From Propionibacteriaceae bacterium (GTDB lineage Bacteria > Actinomycetota > Actinomycetes > Propionibacteriales > Propionibacteriaceae), in contig JAIRXX010000378.1 of assembly GCA_031268065.1 (NCBI GenBank), positions 1 through 6,338 on the forward strand: a stretch of 6,338 nt of DNA, written 5' to 3'. This document shows positions 1 to 6,338 of this stretch, in pieces (the stretch's first letter is position 1; every line of letters begins with the position of its first letter). The translations under genes and the position numbers were made by a program. The notes below the pieces were generated by a model. The model had not been told where the DNA came from. It ran no database searches and saw only the letters and a program-made list of their open reading frames with translations.

Positions 1-135
1 TACTGCCTCGCCTGCCAGTACGGCGTGACTGGCCCCCAGGACTGCCCGATCGTCACTTTGGCGATGGCTGATTACGACGGCCGCGTTGAGTGGGCAAAAC
101 GACGTATGGCAAGTCAGGCCACGACACCGGCCTGA
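1..135 (+). CDS. C-terminal fragment of small Cys-containing protein
   Basis: Frame 1 is open from the left edge to a TGA at 133-135, giving the last 44 residues of a protein that starts outside the window. It reads C-L-A-C near its start, then VTGPQDCP, then a hydrophobic stretch (IVTLAMAD) and a basic tail. The three cysteines (fragment residues 2, 5 and 15), with the last one in a TGPQDC motif, suggest a small metal-binding or Cys-rich domain. From memory this resembles short actinobacterial proteins of the DUF6767 type, which carry a similar CxxC...VTGPxxC pattern, but I cannot verify that. The function is unknown. It reads in the same direction as acnA, with a 116-bp gap between them, so co-transcription is possible but not shown. 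Confidence 0.6.
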   Translation, partial: YCLACQYGVTGPQDCPIVTLAMADYDGRVEWAKRRMASQATTPA

Positions 136-239
136 ATTCAGTACCCTGAGAAGAGTTAAGCGGACGCTGGTGTAATCGGTGTGCGCAGGATGGGTTGCGG
201 CGCGCTCTGGAGTACTTCGGCGCGGGGCAGCTGTTTACT

Positions 240-246
240 GGAGGGG
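240..246 (+). promoter_or_regulatory. Shine-Dalgarno of acnA
   Basis: The sequence GGAGGGG ends 5 nt before the ATG at 252. It decides the start of acnA. The reading frame is also open upstream to a TTG at 195, but no ribosome site of similar quality precedes that codon, and the extra 19 residues do not look like the family N-terminus. Confidence 0.8.
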
Positions 247-251
247 TAATC

Positions 252-2915
<2,664 letters not shown>

Positions 2916-2960
2916 GCCAGCGGGTTGGAATGGCATCGGCTGCGCACAGGCGGGGGCGAT

Positions 2961-3494
2961 ATGGTGGGGGTTATGGCCAGAAGGCGTGATATCCACAACC
3001 CGTATGCGGTTTCAGAGGTGGTGGAACCCCCGGAGGAAATCGCCGGTCGCGTTGCCTGGGGTTGCCTGTCCTCGATTGGCGCGGTATTGATCGGCGCCAT
3101 TGCCGCTGGCATTGTCGCCGGGGTCCAGGGTGCGCTCTGCGCGGACGATCAAAGCGCGGTCTGCTCCATCGCATTGATACTGGTCAGCGCCGCTGTCGCG
3201 GTGATCGCCGGAATGGCGATCATGGTCACCATCTTGACCTTGGCGAAGAGGATAGATTTCTGGTTCTTCGCCGCATTCACCGCGCTGTTCACCGGCCTGC
3301 TGGCGATTCAAGCAAGCCTTGGGGTGAATGCCATCTTGGACTCCTGGCTGTGGTGGCTGTATTTGCTCGTCCCGGCGCTGTCGGCGCTTGCCAGCGCCAG
3401 ATGGACTTCCCGGCGCCCGCTGGCGCAAAAGATAGCGCTGATAGCAGCCCCAGTTGCCGCTGCGGTGGCTTTCGCGGCGGTTTGCGTGGTCTAA
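2961..3494 (+). CDS. Unrecognised five-helix membrane protein
   Basis: This is a 177-residue integral membrane protein that I do not recognise. The N-terminus is short and cytoplasmic-looking, with a basic RRR (7-9) and an acidic VVEPPEE stretch (20-26). Five hydrophobic segments follow, at about 31-54, 69-95, 100-120, 129-146 and 158-177. The last one runs to the very C-terminus. The loop after segment 1 holds two cysteines (C60 and C68) that could form an extracytoplasmic disulfide; this is inference. A third segment rich in Phe and Trp (DFWFFAAF) and a WLWWLY run start helices 3 and 4. Starts at TTG 2925 and ATG 2973 are possible in the same frame. ATG 2961 is preferred because AGGCGGGGG ends 4 nt before it. 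It lies 45 bp after acnA with no clear terminator between, so co-transcription is likely. Its stop overlaps the stop of the convergent lacI-type gene. Confidence 0.75.
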   Translation: MVGVMARRRDIHNPYAVSEVVEPPEEIAGRVAWGCLSSIGAVLIGAIAAGIVAGVQGALCADDQSAVCSIALILVSAAVAVIAGMAIMVTILTLAKRIDFWFFAAFTALFTGLLAIQASLGVNAILDSWLWWLYLLVPALSALASARWTSRRPLAQKIALIAAPVAAAVAFAAVCVV

Positions 3495-4504
3495 GCCCGG
3501 CGGACGGACTCTCCCTCCCGCAGGGATGCCCCGACGGTCTCGTAGCTGGGTTTGCCGTCTCCGGCGATGTGGCGCAGCAGAATTTTTGTGCCGCTGGCGG
3601 CCAAGTCCAACTGCGGTTGGACGATGGTGGTCAGCCGAGGCAGCGTATAACCGCTCAGCTCTACGCCGTCATGGCCGACCAGCGATACCTGTCCGGGTAC
3701 GCCGACGCCCAGGTCGCCCAAGGCCCGCAGCGCCCCGATGGCCATGATGTCGCTCATGGCGTAGATCGCGGTGAGTTCCGGGCAGCGTTCCAGCAATTGC
3801 CCGGCACAGCGATAACCGCATTCGAGGCTGTAGCGGGTGGCGGCGTAGTGGGAGTCGGCGGCGAAAGGCAGTCGGTGCGCGGCCAAGGCTTGCGTCACCC
3901 CGCGCAGCCGCAGCCTGCTGGTGGTGGACAATTGGGGGTTGCCGCCGATCACGCCGATCTGGCGATGCCCACAGGCGATTAGGTGTTCAACGGCCAGCCG
4001 TGCCCCGAGCGCGTCATCGGTGGAAACTGAGGAGATGGCAGGTTTGCCGAGTCCTTCCATCGAATTCGTCAGCACTACGGCGGGGAAGGCCGTGCCTATC
4101 CGCGCGGCATGGGAGTGGAAATGGTCGGCATTTGCGCCGAGGAAGAAAACCCCACTCGGCTTGACGTCGGTGACCAACCTTTCGGCGGCCTCGACCTCAT
4201 TCTCATCCTCGTCCAGGTATTGCACCACGGTGGAATTGCCCGTCGCGCGCACCTCGGACTGCACATGCTCGATCATGGCGGCGAAGAGCATATTGGAATG
4301 CCCTTTGACCAGGATCAACACGGTGTGGGTATCGGCCCGTTTCAGATTGCGCGCGCTGCGGTTCACCGAGAAATGGTGGCGGTCGATCACCGCTTGGATG
4401 CTCTTCGCGGTGGCAGGGCTGACGTCTCTTCGCCCGCCGACCACCCGGGAGACGGTGCTGACTGAAAAGCCCGCCTCCCTGGCGATGTCCTTGATGGTTA
4501 TCAT
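3491..4504 (-). CDS. LacI-family transcriptional regulator
   Basis: This is a 337-residue sugar-responsive DNA-binding repressor, of typical length for LacI/GalR proteins. The N-terminal helix-turn-helix reads TIKDIAREAGFSVSTVSRVV (3-22), and the hinge helix is at about 48-56 (NRSARNLKR, with minor-groove leucine L54). The position before Asn in the usual Y-x-P-N motif is Val here, not Pro. A periplasmic-binding-protein-like effector domain follows from about 61 to 330. It includes STDDALGARLAVEHLIACGH (161-180), the YAMSDIMAIGALRAL segment (248-262) and LVGHDGVELS (275-284), where the common GFD is GHD. The TLPRLTTIVQP stretch (287-297) is a family hallmark. It is the last gene of the importer operon, 23 bp after the permease, so it most likely represses this operon and senses its sugar. 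Its operator is not in the window; the operon promoter would lie beyond the right edge. The start ATG has no visible Shine-Dalgarno. The effector is unknown. Confidence 0.93.
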   Translation of the reverse strand: MITIKDIAREAGFSVSTVSRVVGGRRDVSPATAKSIQAVIDRHHFSVNRSARNLKRADTHTVLILVKGHSNMLFAAMIEHVQSEVRATGNSTVVQYLDEDENEVEAAERLVTDVKPSGVFFLGANADHFHSHAARIGTAFPAVVLTNSMEGLGKPAISSVSTDDALGARLAVEHLIACGHRQIGVIGGNPQLSTTSRLRLRGVTQALAAHRLPFAADSHYAATRYSLECGYRCAGQLLERCPELTAIYAMSDIMAIGALRALGDLGVGVPGQVSLVGHDGVELSGYTLPRLTTIVQPQLDLAASGTKILLRHIAGDGKPSYETVGASLREGESVRRA

Positions 4505-4527
4505 GGTCGGAAGCGACTGGTTGCTGG

Positions 4528-5364
4528 CTAGCCCTTAACCGCTCCAGCGGTGACACCTTTGATGATGTGCCGCTGTCCGGCGAGGTAGAAGGCGATGATC
4601 GGGATGATCGCCAACACCAGCATCGCCATGAAACCGCCCATGTCTTTGGCGCCGTAACTGCCAGTCATGTACTGCTGAACGGCGATCGGGATCGTCTTGT
4701 ACTCGGTGCCGATGACCAACACCGGCAGCAGGTAGTCGTTCCAGATCCACATGGCGTTCAAGATGGCGATGGTTATCGCGGTGGGCCGCAACATCGGGAA
4801 GATCACTTGGAAGAATGTCTGCCAAGGTGATGCGCCGTCGATCATGGCCGCCTCTTCGACGTCAATCGGGATGGCCTTGATGAAGCCGACGAAGGTGAAT
4901 ACCGACAAGCCCGCGCCGAATCCGGTGTAAAGCAAGATGATGCCGAACGGGTTGTCCAAATGGGTGACGTTGGCCACCTTGGTCATGGTGAACATCACCA
5001 TCTGGAAGGGCACGATCATCGAGAAGACGAATAGGTAGTAAAGCACCGTGGTGTACCAGGCCTTCACCCTGGCGATGTACCAAGCTGTCATTGAGCAAAC
5101 CAGCACGATCGCAATGACGCTGAAGACGGTGATGAACAGCGACCACCCGGCGGCTTGCAGGAATCCGGTGCGCTCCAGGCCGCCGATGTAGTTATCCCCG
5201 GCCGCAAAGCTTTCGGCGTTGGGCAGCGAGAAGGGATCGGTGGTGATGAAGAGGTTGCCCTTCAGCGAATTGACCAACACCATTGCCAGCGGCACCAGAT
5301 AGATGAGCGCTAGCACCAGCAGGCCCCAGAAGCTGATGGTTTTGAAGACTCGTTCTTGTTTCAT
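4528..5364 (-). CDS. Carbohydrate ABC transporter permease, MalG type
   Basis: This is the second transmembrane subunit of a CUT1-type sugar importer in the cytoplasmic membrane, 278 residues long. Six hydrophobic segments are visible at about 11-31, 73-98, 107-127, 141-162, 195-218 and 245-263. The EAA loop that docks onto the ATPase reads EEAAMIDGASPWQTFFQ (170-186) and continues to P190, matching the EAA---G---------I-P consensus. WIWNDYLLPVLVI (206-218) and the C-terminal QRHIIKGVTAGAVKG (264-278) are typical of the MalG side of this family. The ATG shares one base with the stop of the upstream permease (TGATG), which indicates translational coupling, and a strong Shine-Dalgarno sits inside that upstream gene. 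The transported sugar cannot be told from the sequence. Confidence 0.95.
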   Translation of the reverse strand: MKQERVFKTISFWGLLVLALIYLVPLAMVLVNSLKGNLFITTDPFSLPNAESFAAGDNYIGGLERTGFLQAAGWSLFITVFSVIAIVLVCSMTAWYIARVKAWYTTVLYYLFVFSMIVPFQMVMFTMTKVANVTHLDNPFGIILLYTGFGAGLSVFTFVGFIKAIPIDVEEAAMIDGASPWQTFFQVIFPMLRPTAITIAILNAMWIWNDYLLPVLVIGTEYKTIPIAVQQYMTGSYGAKDMGGFMAMLVLAIIPIIAFYLAGQRHIIKGVTAGAVKG

Positions 5365-6218
5365 CAGCCTTCCACCTCCTTGTCACGGGTGAGCCGGAGT
5401 TGGAAGAAGGCGATGATCGCCACGAAGACGAAGAAGACCACAGCCTTCGCCTGCCCCACCCCCTGATGGTTTCGGACGTTGTAGAACGTGCGGTAGATAT
5501 TCAGCGCCAGGCCTTCGGTCTCATGGTTGGGAGCGCCTGCGGTCAGGGCCAAGTTCTGGTCGAAGATCTTCAGGCAGTTCGAGAGGGTGAGGAAGGTGCA
5601 GATGGTGATGGCAGAGGTGACCATCGGGATGGTCACTTGGAAAAGCTTCGGCCAGAAGCCCGCCCCATCAACCTCGGCGGCTTCGATGACCTCACCGGGG
5701 ATGTTCTGGATCCCGGCGATGTAGATGACCATCATGTAGCCGATCATCTGCCAGTTGACCACAACCACCAGGCCCCAGAAGCCGTATGCGGAGTTGGAGG
5801 TCAGATCTTCGCCGGCGATGCCCACCAGAACGCCATTGATCAGCAATTGCCAGATGTAGCCCAAGACGATGCCACCGATCAAGTTGGGCAGGAAAAATAC
5901 CGCCCGGAAGATGTTGGTGCCTTTTATCGCCTTGGTGAGCAGCGACGCAAGCGCGAAAGCGACGACGTTCACCGTGATCACCGAGACTACGGTGAAGCTG
6001 ACGGTGAAGCCGAGCGCGTGCAAGAAGTCGTTGTTTTCGGTGAAAGCGGTGATGTAATTCTCCACGCCGACCCACTGGGCGTCGTTGACCGTGCGGAATT
6101 TTGTGAAAGACAAGAAAAGTCCCATGCCGAACGGGACTACGAACGCCAAGATGAAGGCGAGCGTCGTCGGCAGCGCGAAGGCGGGGAACCATTTCTTGAT
6201 ATAGGTGGATATTCGCAT
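5364..6218 (-). CDS. Carbohydrate ABC transporter permease, MalF type
   Basis: This is the first transmembrane subunit of the same importer, pairing with the downstream MalG-type protein to form the channel. It has 284 residues with hydrophobic segments at about 13-36, 68-94, 104-127, 146-170, 200-220 and 259-276. The EAA loop reads EVIEAAEVDGAGFWPKLFQV (176-195), followed by IP (197-198). FFLPNLIGGIVLGYIWQLL (108-126) is the conserved third-segment pattern of MalF/UgpA-like permeases, and the short N-terminus lacks the large insertion of enterobacterial MalF. The frame is open to a further ATG at 6272, but the ATG at 6218 is chosen. It has GAAGGA 7 nt upstream, the extra residues would run through the intergenic stem-loop, and MRISTYIKKWFPAF is a normal family N-terminus. 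It lies 75 bp after the probable binding-protein gene. Confidence 0.95.
   Translation of the reverse strand: MRISTYIKKWFPAFALPTTLAFILAFVVPFGMGLFLSFTKFRTVNDAQWVGVENYITAFTENNDFLHALGFTVSFTVVSVITVNVVAFALASLLTKAIKGTNIFRAVFFLPNLIGGIVLGYIWQLLINGVLVGIAGEDLTSNSAYGFWGLVVVVNWQMIGYMMVIYIAGIQNIPGEVIEAAEVDGAGFWPKLFQVTIPMVTSAITICTFLTLSNCLKIFDQNLALTAGAPNHETEGLALNIYRTFYNVRNHQGVGQAKAVVFFVFVAIIAFFQLRLTRDKEVEG
5372..5381 (-). promoter_or_regulatory. Strong Shine-Dalgarno inside upstream permease gene
   Basis: Read on the minus strand this is AAGGAGGTGG, complementary to the 16S rRNA tail over at least eight bases. It lies 10 nt (counted from AGGAGG) before the ATG of the MalG-type permease. The site also encodes the last residues (K-E-V-E) of the MalF-type permease. 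Together with the 1-nt stop/start overlap it should keep the two subunits in balanced supply. Confidence 0.85.
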
Positions 6219-6225
6219 GACTAGT

Positions 6226-6231
6226 TCCTTC
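6226..6231 (-). promoter_or_regulatory. Shine-Dalgarno of MalF-type permease
   Basis: The minus-strand sequence GAAGGA is 7 nt before the ATG at 6218. It supports that start over the in-frame ATG at 6272. Confidence 0.75.
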
Positions 6232-6238
6232 GCTATGG

Positions 6239-6274
6239 CTGTGGTGGGCACGCCGCCAGACGTGCCCACCACAG
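6239..6274 (-). other. Intergenic stem-loop between binding protein and permease
   Basis: There is a perfect 14-bp inverted repeat: 6239-6252 pairs with 6261-6274 around an 8-nt loop (6253-6260). The stem is mostly G-C, with a run of three G-C pairs beside CACG. It begins about 20 nt after the stop of the upstream gene on the minus strand and ends 20 nt before the permease ATG. No T-run follows on the minus strand (the next bases read CATAGCGAAGG), so it is not a classical intrinsic terminator for the operon. The likely role, by analogy with hairpins between malE and malF-type genes, is to protect the 3' end of the binding-protein message and lower permease expression. A protein-binding palindrome is the alternative. 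Confidence 0.8.
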
Positions 6275-6293
6275 GCCTGGGTACCCCTAGATA

Positions 6294-6338
6294 CTAACCG
6301 TCATTGGCGGCGGCGGCTTGGGTCTTCCAGCTTTCGAC
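6294..6338 (-). CDS. C-terminal end of probable sugar-binding protein
   Basis: The minus-strand frame entering from the right edge reads VESWKTQAAAANDG and stops at TAG (6296-6294). Only 14 residues are present, so no domain can be identified. The assignment rests mainly on position: in CUT1 sugar operons the extracellular solute-binding lipoprotein gene usually comes directly before the MalF-type permease, and a stem-loop after it is common. The short W-x-x-x-A-rich polar tail is compatible with such proteins but not diagnostic. Confidence 0.55.
   Translation of the reverse strand, partial: VESWKTQAAAANDG

Noticed and set aside
114..135. 7-bp stem (114-120 with 129-135) around the stop codon of the first gene, as a terminator
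   Set aside because: The stem is short, is partly coding, and is followed by AATTCAG rather than a T-run, so it is too weak to call.
136..239. Promoter of acnA, for example the -10-like TGTAAT at 171-176
   Set aside because: No -35 element at 16-18 bp spacing and no clear operator palindrome; a promoter is likely here but cannot be placed.
195..251. In-frame TTG extension of acnA by 19 residues
   Set aside because: The ATG at 252 has GGAGGGG at good spacing and gives the normal family N-terminus; the extension has neither.
3062..3982. 306-codon plus-strand frame spanning the membrane gene and the antisense of the regulator
   Set aside because: It crosses two well-supported genes in other frames and its Arg/Gly/Ala-rich translation shows no recognisable domain.
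5400..6224. 274-codon open frame on the plus strand, opposite the MalF-type permease
   Set aside because: It is antisense to a clear permease, has a highly biased D/H/G/E/Q composition and no domain, as expected for a shadow frame in GC-rich DNA.
6279..6286. 8-bp palindrome GGGTACCC as a LacI operator
   Set aside because: It is short, has no central CG typical of LacI sites, and lies inside the operon rather than at its promoter.

Overview
The window looks like chromosomal DNA of a GC-rich actinobacterium. The signs are high GC by eye, an AcnA whose N-terminus follows the corynebacterial/propionibacterial pattern, and actinobacterial-style sugar ABC genes. The genus cannot be fixed from this sequence. 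All the recognisable genes belong to familiar families, and I see no rRNA, tRNA, CRISPR array, insertion sequence or phage gene.

Layout. Positions 1-135 (+) hold the last 44 codons of a small Cys-containing protein. A 116-bp gap leads to acnA (252-2915, +), a complete 887-residue aconitase A with all three iron-sulfur cysteines. It is followed 45 bp later by an unrecognised five-helix membrane protein (2961-3494, +). From the other side, an operon on the minus strand runs from the right edge toward the middle: the last 14 codons of a probable sugar-binding lipoprotein (6294-6338), a 75-bp gap with a 14-bp perfect stem-loop, a MalF-type permease (5364-6218), a MalG-type permease (4528-5364) and a LacI-family regulator (3491-4504). 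The two transcription units converge, and their stop codons overlap by 4 nt at 3491-3494.

How they work together. The minus-strand genes form a standard CUT1 carbohydrate ABC importer: a binding protein, two permeases, and a LacI repressor that probably senses the imported sugar or a derivative of it. No ATPase gene is visible. Either it lies outside the window or, as is common for CUT1 systems in Gram-positive bacteria, a shared MsmK/MalK-type ATPase serves the importer. AcnA runs the citrate-isocitrate step of the TCA cycle and has no evident functional link to the importer. The most notable features are in expression layout: the stem-loop after the binding-protein gene, a 1-nt permease overlap with a near-perfect Shine-Dalgarno, a regulator start with no visible Shine-Dalgarno, and the stop-to-stop overlap with no obvious terminator. 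I found no evidence of a new biological system here.
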